Origin: Prinsepia uniflora
Taxonomy: Eukaryota > Streptophyta > Magnoliopsida > Rosales > Rosaceae
NCBI GenBank assembly: GCA_032719365.1
Contig: CM064869.1
Span: forward strand, 25,081,504-25,145,503
Length of the DNA: 64,000 bases
Direction: 5' to 3'
This document shows positions 10,001 through 21,611 of this stretch, in pieces. The notes beneath the pieces are model-generated. The model did not search any database. It was not told where the DNA came from and worked only from the letters and a program-made list of their open reading frames with translations. A program made the position numbers and the translations under genes. How positions within the stretch are numbered: position 1 is the stretch's first letter; each line of letters begins with the position of its first letter.

Positions 10001-12527
10001 CTAATCTCAAATTCCCCATGGACGAACACAATAGACATTTTTCTTCAAATTATTATCTTCGTACGTTACCAAATGGGGAAACTAAGGATCGAAAATGGCT
10101 AGTGTACTCAAAGGAGTTGGATAAAGTGTTTTGTTTTTGTTGTAAGTTGTTTAGAACAATGAATTCTATAAGTCAGTTAACTAGTGAAGGAATTAGAGAT
10201 TGGAAACATCTTGGTGAGAAGCTTAAACAACATGAAGGCAGTATTGAACACCTCACTAACTTGAGGTCTTGTGTTGAATTGCAAATTAGATTGAAAACAA
10301 ATCAAACAATTGATACCGAATTACAAGAGCTAATCATGAAAGATACACTACACTAGAAAAATGTTATTGTCCGAATCATCGCTGTTGTGAAATGTCTTGC
10401 TATACATAATTTGGCTTTTCGTGGAACAAATGAAAAAAATTTATGAAGATAGTAATGGTAACTTTTTAGGCCTACTTGAAATGATTGCAGAGTTTGATCC
10501 AGTAATGCAACACCATTTTCGACTTATTCAAGATAAGAAGATTCATTATCATTATCTTAGCCATAAAATTCAAAATGAGTTGATAGCTATTTTAGCATCA
10601 AATGTTAAACATGCAATCATTGAAAAAATAAAAACGGCTAAATATTTTTCAGTCATTCTTGATTGTACTCCTGATGCAAGTCACAAAGAACAAATGACTT
10701 TAATATTGAGGTGTGTAGATGTGTCAAGTACTCCTATAAATACAGAAGAGTACTTTTTAGAGTTTCTAAATGTGGAAGATACATCTGGATTAGGAATTTT
10801 TAAAGAATTGCAAAATGTAATTGAGTCCCTTACACTTAATATTGATGATGTGAGGGGACAAGGTTATGATAATGGCTCCAATATGAAAGGAAAAAATCTC
10901 GGTGTACAAAAAAGATTACTTGATATAAATCCTAGAGCATTTTACATGCCATGTGGTTCTCATTGTCTCAACTTAATAGTATGTAATATGGCCAACTCAT
11001 GTGTTAAAGCAAAATCTTTTTTTGGAGCATGTCAATGCATATATACGGTATTCTCTAATTCAACAAAGCGATGGAATGTGTTACTTGATTACATAGATGG
11101 TTTGACTTTGAAATCATTGTCAACTACACGGGAAAGTCACATTGAAAGTGTCAAAGCAATAAAATCTCAAGCTTCCCAAATCAGAGAAGCTTTATTTAAA
11201 TTAACAGAAATTAGTGAAGATGCCAAATTGAGTAGGGATGCTCAAAGTTTAGCATCAGGAGAGCTTTCAAGTTTTGAATTTATATTAAGTTTGGTTATTT
11301 GGCATGACATTTTGCATAAGATTAACTTAGTTAGTAAAAAGTTACAATCTGAAGACATGCGTCTTGATGCGGCTGTAAGACAATTAGAAGGACTTGTTTT
11401 ATTTTTTGAAAACTATAGAATAAATGAGTTTATTTCTGCCATGATTGATGCTAAAGAAATTTCCCTTGATATGGGAATTGAGCCTGTATTTCCAAAAAAA
11501 CGTCAAGTTTGTAGAAAAAGGCATTTTGATGAGGTTTCCAATAGTGATAGGGAACAACAATCAGCTGAAGAATCATTTAGAACTGATTATTTTCTTGTTA
11601 TAGTGGATATTGCTCTTGGTGAATTGAAGAGTAGGTTTGAACAGTTGCGTTGTTTTGAATCTATTTTTGGGTTCTTATTTGATGCTGCAAAGTTGACGTC
11701 GTTTGATGATAATGAATTGAAAAGTTTTTGTGTGAATCTTGAAAATGCTTTAAAACATGGTGATGTTTCTGATGTTGATGCAAGAGACTTATTTTCAGAA
11801 TTACAGGTATTGCAAGTGATGTTACCAAAAGAAGCATATGAAACAGATAAACCATGGACATCCATTAAAATTCTTGAGTTTGTAAAGAGTGTGGATATGT
11901 TTCCTAATGTAATGGTTGCTTATAGGATATTATTGACTATACCTGTGACTGTGGCATCTGCTGAAAGAAGTTTTTCTAAATTAAAATTATTGAAATCTTA
12001 CTTGCGGACCACCATGAGTCAAGATAGGCTAAATGGATTAATGATATTATGCATGGAAAAGAATATGTTAGAAAACATTAAATATGATAGCATAATTGAT
12101 GATTTTGCATCTAAAAGTGCATCAAGAAGACATTTTAAATGATGTTTTGTGGTTCAGATTTCATTGCTATTTTTATTTTGTAGGTACATATGACGATTAT
12201 TTGATTCGATTAGTTGTGGAGGATGAAAAGAAGATTGATCAAATCAAGAAATGCTTACGGAGATTCGGGAGGAAGCATGTAGACTCAAATATGTAGTTTT
12301 CATTTTTTAATGCAATGTTTACAATCCAGGGTACTCTTTTTTCTTCGTTTGGGGTTTTGTTCCATTGGGTTTTCCCCAAACAAGGTTTTAATGAGGCCCC
12401 AAAGTGTTCTTCTTTATTTTTTGTAAATGCTTATAATTTTAATAAAATTAATTAGTTGTATAAAAGGGCACACTTGAAAAAATTTTCCCTGGACCTTAAA
12501 AAACCCAGGACCGACTCTGACCTCCAT

Positions 12528-14377
12528 GTCAATCTTATCTACCCACCTCCTCCATCGCCACCGTTGCCGTTACCACCACCTCACCCTTACCATCTTTTTG
12601 TTTCTTTTTTCTTTGTTTCTCATTAATTTATTCATGCCAAGTTGGGGTTTGGATGGAGCTAATGATTTTGAATAAAAGGTCCCTTAAAAAAAAAGAAAAA
12701 AAAAGAAGAGGAAATGAGAAGTAGGGTTATTGTGTTTTATTTTGGCGTAGGGGAGTGTAACATATGAAAAGAAAGAAATAAATCGGCTTTAACAAAAATA
12801 ACAAAGTTGGATCAATTGGATTAATTCCTAGGGTTTTTTATTTTATAATAAGAAGCGGTCTTCTTCAATTGTTAGAGTCAATTTTTTTTTTTGGCATAGC
12901 TCTTTGAAATGTATTGGAATGATTTATAACCTTTTCCTATCCAGTAAAAAAATAATTAAATAAAAAAAATTATATTATATTTTATTATTTTGTAATTTAC
13001 ATTAAGTTACACATTTATACTCAGATCTAATGATTTTTTTTATTATTATTTTATTCATCTAAAACTTTGGATTCAATCAATTAGAGAATTTCTGCGAAAT
13101 TTGAAGAATCCTTAACGAGCCCTTTGATTGAACTCTGATTGAATCGAAATCGCAGATCGAGATCCGTCAAGCTTCGCATCGCCGTTGCTGCTACTGGATG
13201 GCCCTTTGTCTTTTTTTTTTTTTTTGTTCTTTCGAAGATAGTTTGTTTTGAAAATTACAAATGAAAAAGAAAAAATATTTCTACAATCTCTACGTGAATA
13301 CGAAAATATGTATGTATGAAAATGAATATATATATTTTGGAATTGATGCAATTTTCATAGGTGCTTGTCGGCCGCTGAAAATCCTCAGTTTCTTATCGAA
13401 GGGATTTTCAGAGAATTAAAATTAGGTTTCAAAATTATAGAGTGGTAAATATAAAATTAAAAAAATATTATGTAATCATATAACTTAATATAAATTATAT
13501 GATAATAAAAAGTAATTTGCTCAGTAAATAAATAACTTCCTTCTATCAAATAAATAAAGAATAAATAAAGTTTTTATTTTTCTTTTTCACCACCGTTGAT
13601 ATGATTTATTCCTTACCTAAAAAGTGACTACATACATCATTCATTTGCCCTCTACTCCTTCATTTCCACCTAAACCAAATCCCCAACGCAGACTACTGAA
13701 TGCTCTTCAGGTCTTCGGCAACAAACAAAAGAAACCAAAAAGAAACTAACAAAACCAAAAGGGTACGTATAATACTGTTACTCAATTCTCAGATGGCATT
13801 AAGAGTAGGGACATTGAAGAAAAAAGGCAAGGGCTATTTGGGCATTTAACAAACAAAATTTCATACTTTACAAATTTTGTATTTTTATTTTTTGGATATT
13901 GAGAAATATAATGGAAGGAGTCCGGGTCGGTTTGTGGGGGCGAGAGAAGGTAGAGAAACCGCGCAAGGAAGAAACAAAGAAGGAAAGGAAAAGGCACCGC
14001 AAAAAAGCCAATTTCATCTCTCTCTCTCGCAGAGAACCCAGAACCCCATAAAATAAAATATATTAAAATAAAATATATTAAAATAAAATATATTAAAGTT
14101 AAAATAACACCAAACCAAACCTAAAAAAAAAAAAAAAAACCAGAATTCTAAGTTATTATTAATATATTTTTGTGTAGAGGAGAAGGTGGTGCTGGTGCCA
14201 TCCAGTTCTTCTCCACCCATCCCTCGAACAAATCTCCCCCATAACCTTTCCTCTCTCTCTCTCTCTCTTCAATCTCTGTGCGAAGCAATCTCTCAATTTT
14301 CATCAATCAAATCTCTTTCAGGCCCAATTCTTTTTTCTATGACCATCACACCCTGAAACAGCCCTCGATTCTTCGCC
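12528..14377 (+). promoter_or_regulatory. ERF upstream region and 5' leader
   Basis: No gene is seen from the hAT element to the ERF start. Points of note: 13205-13223 poly-T; three tandem copies of a 16-bp AT-rich unit 'aaataaaatatattaa' at 14049-14096; poly-A at 14123-14139; and a (CT)n pyrimidine tract at 14251-14270, typical of plant 5' leaders. The transcription start probably lies between the A tract and the CT tract, but I cannot fix a TATA box. Confidence 0.45.
14049..14096. repeat. 16-bp AT-rich unit, three tandem copies
   Basis: Three near-identical copies of 'aaataaaatatattaa' about 300 bp upstream of the ERF start codon. It may act as a flexible or TATA-like element, or be neutral. 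Confidence 0.8.
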
Positions 14378-15082
14378 ATGAGGAAGGGCAGAGGAGCCGC
14401 CGCAGCAGCTGCCAGAGCCGCAGCCACGCCCGTAGAACCCACCGGATCCAGACCCAATATTGCCAACGAGGTTAGGTACCGGGGGGTCAGGAAAAGACCC
14501 TGGGGCCGGTTCGCGGCAGAGATCCGAGACCCGTGGAAAAAGATCCGGGTCTGGCTCGGCACTTTCGATTCGGCAGAAGACGCCGCTCGAGCCTACGACG
14601 CTGCCGCTCGCATCCTCCGCGGCCCTAAAGCCAAGATCAACTTCCCGTTCTCATGTGCTTATCCGGCTCCTTTTTATAACAACCCGGCCGGGTCGGCCAT
14701 CGAGGCCAAGCTTTTTAGGTCGGGTTATGGGTTTCAGGACCAGCCGATTGTTGATCCGCAGAGGCCCACCTCAAGCAGCCTGAGCTCCACGGTCGAGTCG
14801 TTCAGCGGGCCCCGACCGCCGGCTCAGTCTACGACAATCGCCGCAGAATCGTCGCGGCGGAAACGACAGCCGAGGACTCCTCCGATGGTTCCCGAGGACT
14901 GCCACAGTGACTGCGACTCGTCTTCCTCGGTGGTTGAGGACGACGGGGACTTCGCCGCGTCGTCGACGTTTCGGAAGACCCCACTTCCCTTCGATCTAAA
15001 TTTCCCACCGTTAGATGAGGAGGGAGACTTGTTTGGCGGTGAAGACGGTCAGGATCTCCGATGTACGGCTCTTTGCCTGTGA
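14378..15082 (+). CDS. Class II ERF transcriptional repressor (ERF3/ERF4-like, EAR motif)
   Basis: Intronless frame of 234 residues for a nuclear DNA-binding repressor of the AP2/ERF family, ERF group VIII. A basic Ala-rich N-terminus (MRKGRGAAAAAAR) is followed by one AP2/ERF domain at residues 33-91 (RYRGVRKRPWGRFAAEIRDP..., WLGTFDSAEDAARAYDAAA, RGPKAKINFP). The Ala and Asp positions typical of the ERF rather than DREB branch are present. The group's conserved middle (PQRPTSSSLSSTVESFSGPRPP) and the VPEDCHSDCDSSSSVVEDD acidic block follow. The C-terminus has the EAR repression motif DLNFPP near residue 206. Known members bind GCC boxes (AGCCGCC) and recruit TOPLESS/SIN3 corepressors in ethylene, wounding and ABA responses. 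The start codon fits family length (about 220-240 residues) and follows a CT-rich leader. No lesions are seen. GC content is much higher than in the flanks, usual for this intronless family. Confidence 0.97.
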   Translation: MRKGRGAAAAAARAAATPVEPTGSRPNIANEVRYRGVRKRPWGRFAAEIRDPWKKIRVWLGTFDSAEDAARAYDAAARILRGPKAKINFPFSCAYPAPFYNNPAGSAIEAKLFRSGYGFQDQPIVDPQRPTSSSLSSTVESFSGPRPPAQSTTIAAESSRRKRQPRTPPMVPEDCHSDCDSSSSVVEDDGDFAASSTFRKTPLPFDLNFPPLDEEGDLFGGEDGQDLRCTALCL

Positions 15083-17793
15083 TTGTATGTTACTACGATG
15101 TTGGTGATCGTATGATGATGATCAATGATTCAATATTTTTTTTTCTCCGAAATTTTTTTACAATATCTTCTCTGTTTCCCTTTTTCAATTCTTGTGCGGT
15201 GGAAGAAGATTAGGTAAGTAAGATTATGGTAAGATGATCTGTTTTCTGTATGATCCAATTGTGTTTGATGAGAGTTACTTTTTTCTAATTTCTCATTTAG
15301 TAAGAAATTAGAGGTACTATGAGCATTTTACTGGCATTATTTACCTGGGTTTATGGCTTTGTGCTAACCATACTAAGGGATCTGGGTTTCTTGTGGAAAC
15401 AAAATAGGTAAAATGAGAGAGAGCAATATTGATAGAAAGCAAATCTAAAATTGGGTTGTTTTGTTGTTTTCCATTGTAATTTTTGGCAAAAAAGAAATCT
15501 GTGATTGTGTTTGCTAAATTTGTTCTTGATTTCTATTGCATTGTCATTTGTAGGACGTGCTTTCAATTTGCACTTTGCAGGGTTCCAAAGGGCTCACGAG
15601 AAAAAACAAGCAATCTTGCTAATGTGTAAACCAGCTACCAACATTGCTATGTCTAAACCTAGTGAGATGTACCATTTTAATTATGGTTCTTTCAAGTAAC
15701 CATTTGTGTAATTACCAAGAGAGCATATACAATAAAAAAAGAATGAGAGAAAGGGTTCATTAAAGTGAAGAGTAAAACCCAGGTCTTGCCGATTGCTTTA
15801 GTAGAGTTAGACGTCTTCAAGCCAAGGGATGCGGTCAACAATTGCATGCACAATAGTCTTCAAAAGTAGAGCCCAATTTTGAATTTGGACTGAAAATGCA
15901 GTAAAGTCCTCTCTTTCCATATCACAAATCCCAATTGTTGTGGTAGGGAGAAAATCTTCAATATCACCAATCTCTTATTCAATTACGAGATCTCTCTCAT
16001 GTATTACATTTTCAACTTTTTTTGTCTAACATAAGTACATAACTAATATCTCTTTCGATCCACTTACACAAAACGATTATGTCAAGGTTTTGTCTTAGGG
16101 TGATTATTCCCATTCTCCTATGCTCTAATACCCAAGTGTTTTTATTTTTTTCCAAAAACTGAAAAAGTGAATTGTTTATTGAGGATTGTGATTGTTGAGC
16201 TTGGGCTTGGAGGAGAGTCCCAAGAAGATATACGGTGGCAGTTGTTGATGGTTGGATGTAAGAATGCGCATGGAGTTTTTAATACAAGGCATCTCCAACC
16301 TCCATCTTTAAATCTGACTCCAGTGAGCCAGGCCATCACCCATCACGCATTCAAAGTACAATACTCATTGCTCTTCATTCATTCTTTCCAAAGTGAGGGC
16401 AAACAGGCCAGGCCAGGCCAACCAATCAATCAATTAAGGCCAAGACTGGCCCCTCCGGATGTGCAAATATTGGAAAGGAAAATGATTCTTCCCCAATACT
16501 GCGAGATCGCCATTCGCCTGTGACCTCATTTTACTTAAATTCCAAATATATTGCCCAGTTTAGTTTGGTTTGGTTTGGTTTAGTTTCGCGTGGATCATAA
16601 AAAAATTATTTAACGGACCCAAATTGAACCAGATTGACCATGGTAATAGCTTGATTTTTTTATTTTTTTTTGCTGGGTGCGGTAATGATTTGGTGTTTTT
16701 GAGAATAGTAAATTGGTATAAACCAAATTTAGCAGACCACCTACATATTTATATTTATTTTGTTTATATTATTTAATTGATTACTTATAGATATTTGTAA
16801 TTAATAATTACATAAAAATGAAAGAAATTAGTAGTTTTTGACCATTTTCATTAGATAGACATCGAAACTTATGAAAACTTTATGGCATTATCTAACTTTA
16901 GGTTTGGTACAATTTCGATTTGATTTGATTTGGTTTTATTAGTTCCTTTAAAATCATACGGCTAATTGTAATTGATCCAATTATAATTTTTAAGTCCTGA
17001 CGAAAAATTAGAATTTTAAGGTACAACTGATTCAACATGTAATTAAATACAATTAATATAATTAAGTCCTCTTCATTTTGTTTACTGATTCAACTTTCTC
17101 CAAAAGGTTTTTTTTTAGGTAAATATAATAAGGTGTCTACATATTTGAAGACCCGATTTAATTTCAATTTGAAATATAATATTTGTTATTGATCACAAAA
17201 TATTTTTAACGAGTTTCAATAATAATTCACTAAAATAGTAATTTATTTCAGTTTGAAAATTCGTTTTTGAAAATAATAATTTGCTAATTATATTACACCT
17301 CGAGATTAAAAAGCTCTTGTCTGGTGAGCAAGTTTTCTTTTTTATCTTTTGGTAATTTATTTTATAATGATATTTATGATTTGAACATTCGAAAAGTTAG
17401 AGGAGGAAACGTAGTAGGGGTCTTGGGTGTCCAATGAGATACTCATTCAGAGGCAGGGGTAGGAATGGAAATGCAAAATCTGACCCCCCTGCTCTGCCCC
17501 TCTGTTATCCGTACCAACATGTAACATGTTTGACCCCTAAACCCTAAACCTGCACATGCATTCTTCTCACACAGCCGCACAACTGCCGATTTATTTCCCT
17601 CTAATAAAATAGCTCTGATTTTAAAATCTTAAAAGTATTGGTTTTATTTTTTGGTAATGTGGGAGTTGTAAGTTCTTCATTTTTAATTATTTAGTCTTAA
17701 TCTTTTTTTACATTGAATTTATACATCCAAACATACCTTAATTATTATTGCATTTCCTTAGACTTCATTGAAAGAAAAAAATGCTTGTGATAG
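15083..17793. other. ERF downstream region, no gene recognised
   Basis: The first few hundred bases are probably 3' UTR and terminator. The frames at 15505-15699, 16167-16523 and 16570-16776 have no recognisable domain. Short tandem motifs occur at 16406-16435 (ggcca, then caat) and 16561-16585 (five copies of ggttt). The rest is AT-rich intergenic sequence. Confidence 0.5.
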
Positions 17794-19451
17794 TGGTAAG
17801 GACCCGCCTTGGATTTCCCTAGAAAATTTGAGAGGGTCCCTAATGTTTGATAACCTCTCAAGTAACCTACGAACAATGATGAATGCCTTGATGTGGTGTA
17901 AGCCGACTTCACTTTTTACGATAACATAGTTGATTTCCAATGCCAACATACATCTCGAAAAATACGTCAAGTCATAAGTGTTATGGTCAAAAGTCGTCGA
18001 AAGTCGTTAGAAAACATGAAAAATCATCGAAATCATAAAAAAATTTCAGGTTAAATTTGGGATTCTGTCTATGATAGCTAGAGATGGGCGGAAAACTTGA
18101 AAAACAACACAAACTTGCTCAAATTCAACCTCGTCGACACGGTGATTGGATGACAAGAATTCGACCAGGTGGGCTAATTCGTTGATATTTTAAAGAATAA
18201 GGGGTATTTATACGCTTCAACTATGATTTTCTAAAATTATGAAAATGTCATTTAACTCATATGTCCACAACTCCTTCGATTTAAGTCGGAATTGCATGCT
18301 ATTTGTGCCTACGCTCTCCTAGAGATGAGATATTTCTAATGGTAATAAAAAGAAAATTAACTTCTCAACTTAAATGGGTATCACACAAGAAATCCCAAAA
18401 AATCTCTAATAAAGGTAAATTAGTTAAAACGAATCTAAAACTAATTTAAACTTGAAATTTTTGGGTCAGGATGTTACAATCTTTAACCATTTGTTAAACT
18501 TTTGTCCTATAAGTTTAGTATGGTCTTGGATCAAGGAAGGCTGAAGAACTTACACTAACTCAATGTATTACTAGGTCACTGAGTCTATTGACAACTAACT
18601 ACCACACGCTTCTTCTAAGCTACTCTAAACACACAACTTATGCAAGTCACAATTCCAACTAAAAAGGGCTTCACCACTAAGATGAGTCAAATTAACTAGC
18701 AGTCATGTTGAGGCCGAAAACGGCAAGGCAACATTGAACTACTATGAGTCAGGTAACATAGCTTAGAATCTAAAGGATGCACACAGAGGTATGGTCTACA
18801 TAATCCCAAATCTACGCTCTAATACCAATTATAAGGACCTGGTCCAAAACCTAATAAGGTCTTTAGTAGTCTGACACACCTCTTGAGTAGCCTACAAACA
18901 ATTAAGAATACCTAGAACTAGTGTGAACCGACCGCACATCTTACGATATCAGAATTAACCAATTAATCTCTAATGCAAATATACGTCTCGAAAAATATGT
19001 CAAGTCATATGTGTCAATGGTCAAAAGTCGTTGGAAACAAAAACTTCTCGGGTCAAATAGGGAACTCCGCCTATGGTGACCAGAGTTGGCTGATATACTT
19101 GAAAAGCACCACGAGAGGGGCGGAAACATCTCTTTCGAATTCAACCTTATCACGGTGGTGGCCGGAAGGTAAGAATCCGGCCGAATCGAATCAGCCAATT
19201 CTCACGGAAAAGAATGAGACGTATTTATGAGGATAAATTCATTAAGACGGTTTGAAAACTAATTCAAACTTTAACGATGTTAGAATAGTCACATTCATAA
19301 TATATGTAGTTAAACGTTAATTATCTCAGTTATTATGAATACTATTTTGTCAAATTATAAAAATATCAACAACATACATTCGGTCGCCCTAGTGAGACAG
19401 GCTAAGTACATTCCCTCGCTTGAAAGTTGAAATTGGTCTGACGATGTTACA
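17794..19451 (-). mobile_element. Short non-autonomous LTR retrotransposon (TRIM-like), minus strand
   Basis: Two diverged direct repeats, 17794-18476 and 18830-19451, align over long stretches ('acatctcgaaaaatacgtcaagtcata' against 'tacgtctcgaaaaatatgtcaagtcata'). Both end in GATGTTACA. Between them lie about 350 bases without coding capacity. Next to the right repeat, on the minus strand, is a primer-binding site for initiator-Met tRNA (18816-18827). That orientation makes the right repeat the 5' LTR. I could not find a convincing target duplication, so the outer left boundary is approximate. Confidence 0.65.
18816..18827 (-). other. Primer-binding site, tRNA-iMet type, one mismatch
   Basis: Plus strand GCTCTAATACCA is the complement of TGGTATTAGAGC, one base off the plant LTR consensus TGGTATCAGAGC. 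It sits three bases inside the 5' LTR, as expected. Confidence 0.65.
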
Positions 19452-21611
19452 ATACAAAAAGAAAAAATATTTTGTTGAAATGAATCAAGAAAGAAAAAGA
19501 GAATTCACATTATTTCATGTCGTGTGGGTTTTTATGGAAAAAGCTCAATTCACTGAAAAATGTTTACACGGCAGGCAGCACTCAGCAGCGCCTGCTTTGC
19601 ATATGCCATGCGTAACTTTATGTCCCCCGGCCCCTTTGCTCCGCACTCGCTACATTTCTAACACCTGCTTCATCATTTCTGCTCATTGCTACAAAAGAAA
19701 AGAAAAGAAAATAGATATACATTCTCAACTTCACTCTAATTATTTTCCATCTAGATTATTGGCATTAATATTCCTTGTTGTAGTCTTGTAGATAAGAAAG
19801 TTATTAACATATTTCTTTTTTTTTCTTTCCAAACTTTCGAGTGCCTAGTTACTATTTTTGAGCCACAATAATTGGTTTTGTTTCTTTTTTATTCATATAA
19901 AAATATTTTACTCTAACTTTAGTCTCAATAAAAGTAATTTTTTCTCTTGTCTTTTCATACACACAATGCTTTTTGGGGTTCAAACTAACCAAGACTCTCA
20001 CCAATTAAACGAGACCCCTTGGATACAGATCTTTGTTTTGAAGATTTAGACGAGTGTATTTTGTTTGGTATTGGGTGTTATAAGAAATCTGGTGAGTATT
20101 TCATACACACAATGCTTTTTGGGGTTCAAACTAACCAAGACTCTCACCAATTAAACGAGACCCCTTGGATACAGATCTTTGTTTTGAAGATTTAGACGAG
20201 TGTATTTTGTTTGGTATTGGGTGTTATAAGAAATCTGGTGAGTATTTCATACACACAATGCTTTTTGGGGTTCAAACTAACCAAGACTCTCACCAATTAA
20301 ACGAGACCCCTTGGATACAGATCTTTGTTTTGAAGATTTAGACGAGTGTATTTTGTTTGGTATTGGGTGTTATAAGAAATCTGGTGAGTATTTTGTGAAG
20401 TTTATGGTGAGGAGGTAGGCTTGGGAGAAGAGCGAGCTATGAGCTATAAACAGATTATGCATAATTAGTAATGATAAAGGTATGAAATTTTTATAATAAA
20501 GTGTAATGTGATGTTTTCTAATTTTATTTTTATATAAAAATATTAAATATCCATCTCACCCGAAGAGAATGAAACACAAAATTTTCCAAATAGTAAATGG
20601 AAAGGAATGCGATTAGCTCAATTATCTATCATGTGCACAACCTTAGCATTATTTTGAGGCCATAGCACTAAGTAGCGCTACCTCTTAATTTGAGGCTCTT
20701 TCATTTCCCAACAAATGAAAAACAATAATATTACATTTTGGTACAAAATTTAATACCAAAATTGGGTACATTTGTCATTCCTCTTGCGGTAATTAAGCTG
20801 CCAAAAGACATCGAAAGCCCAGGCAGTCATGAATGCAACGACATATTGCCTGACACGCACATCAAAACCCCTGCTTATTCCACCATACACTATTTTGTTC
20901 TTCCCCCAGTGTTCCTCTCCCTTTAAGTTTCAACCAAAATGCCTTTAATGGTGATTAATTTATACTCAACAACTCGATCTTGCTTTTGTTTATACAAATA
21001 AATTAAAACAAAAATGTTTGAATTACTAAGAATTTATACCAAAAATTAATATCAAATGGAAAGATAAATTATGGCATTAATTAAATATAAATTAAATATT
21101 TCTTTAATTGGATATACTATATCATTTGGTATTATATTTTTATACAACTCTTATGTATACATAATATTACCTTTAAATTAAAAAGTAACTTTCGTATAAA
21201 ATGCATATTTTTTTTAATGCTGCATAAAAGGCATATTCTACATGCTTTTTCTTTAGAAGACACGTTACTTTATAAATATAATAAAGATAAAATAAAATGA
21301 AATAATTTGACAATGAATATATATATATATAAATCACTTTTATACTAATTTATTTATAATTTTAACTGCAAATGTACCAGGAACGCATCAGCGTATCTCA
21401 AATTATATTAGGAACATAAATTTATTTCACTTTACACAATAAAGGGGTACAATGTTAGATCTATTAGACCATTTAACTGATGTCGTTCTTAGCAAGGTTA
21501 AAAGTACTATTTCTTTCTTTAATGTCCCTTAATCAATCATCATCTTTTCCCTTTTCTCTGTAACTCCAATTCAAACCCCCAAAATCCTCCACGCTTACTT
21601 CACCGTCTTCC
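19452..21611. other. AT-rich intergenic DNA apart from the triplication
   Basis: No supported gene. The frame 19420-19791 begins inside the TRIM and has no family resemblance; the frame at 20738-20926 is short and unsupported. The only strong structure is the 146-bp triplication. Confidence 0.5.
19955..20394. repeat. 146-bp tandem triplication, copies identical by eye
   Basis: The unit starting 'ttcatacacacaatgc' and ending 'gaaatctggtgagta' begins at about 19955, 20101 and 20247. I see no difference between copies, which suggests very recent duplication or an assembly collapse/expansion artefact. No reading frame is preserved through it (146 is not divisible by 3). Confidence 0.93.

Larger units (their letters stand above)
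6970..12142 (+). pseudogene. hAT transposase, zinc finger MYM-type 1-like, broken
   Basis: Three blocks form one protein: 6970-7382, 10001-10356 and 10397-12142. In order: a basic N-terminus; an acidic Asn/Glu/Asp-rich linker with a repeated DENEN motif; a TTF-type zinc finger region (DRKWLVYSKELDKVFCFCCK); the DUF4371 RNase H-like core (VILDCTPDASHKEQMTL, then RGQGYDNGSNMKG); and the C-terminal hAT dimerisation domain (VTVASAERSFSKLKLLKSYL) near 11940-12000. Three lesions are visible: the solo LTR at 7383-10000; a TAG stop at 10354-10356; and a one-base A expansion near 10432-10440 that shifts the frame. Outside the insertion the frame is otherwise open, so the copy died fairly recently. Plant and animal genomes share this ZMYM1-like hAT branch. 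Confidence 0.9.
6291..12519 (+). mobile_element. hAT-superfamily transposon with ZMYM1-like transposase
   Basis: Ends CAGAGCCGGCCT and, reversed, CAGAGTCGGTCCT, flanked by a perfect 8-bp duplication ACCTCCAT (6283-6290 and 12520-12527). Without the solo LTR at 7383-10000 the element would be about 3.6 kb, a normal size for an autonomous hAT. Its transposase frame runs from 6970 to 12142 in three pieces. The clean duplication shows it moved as a unit. The coding region is broken, so it cannot move on its own now. Confidence 0.93.

Noticed and set aside
11587..11865. Minus-strand frames of 92 and 66 residues in the hAT transposase
   Set aside because: Antisense shadows of the transposase, low-complexity translation.
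14278..14475. Frame overlapping the ERF start
   Set aside because: It opens with GTG, is out of frame with the ERF, and has no domain; the AP2 frame explains the region.
18816..18827. tRNA gene remnant
   Set aside because: Only the 12-base primer complement is present, placed as an LTR primer site.
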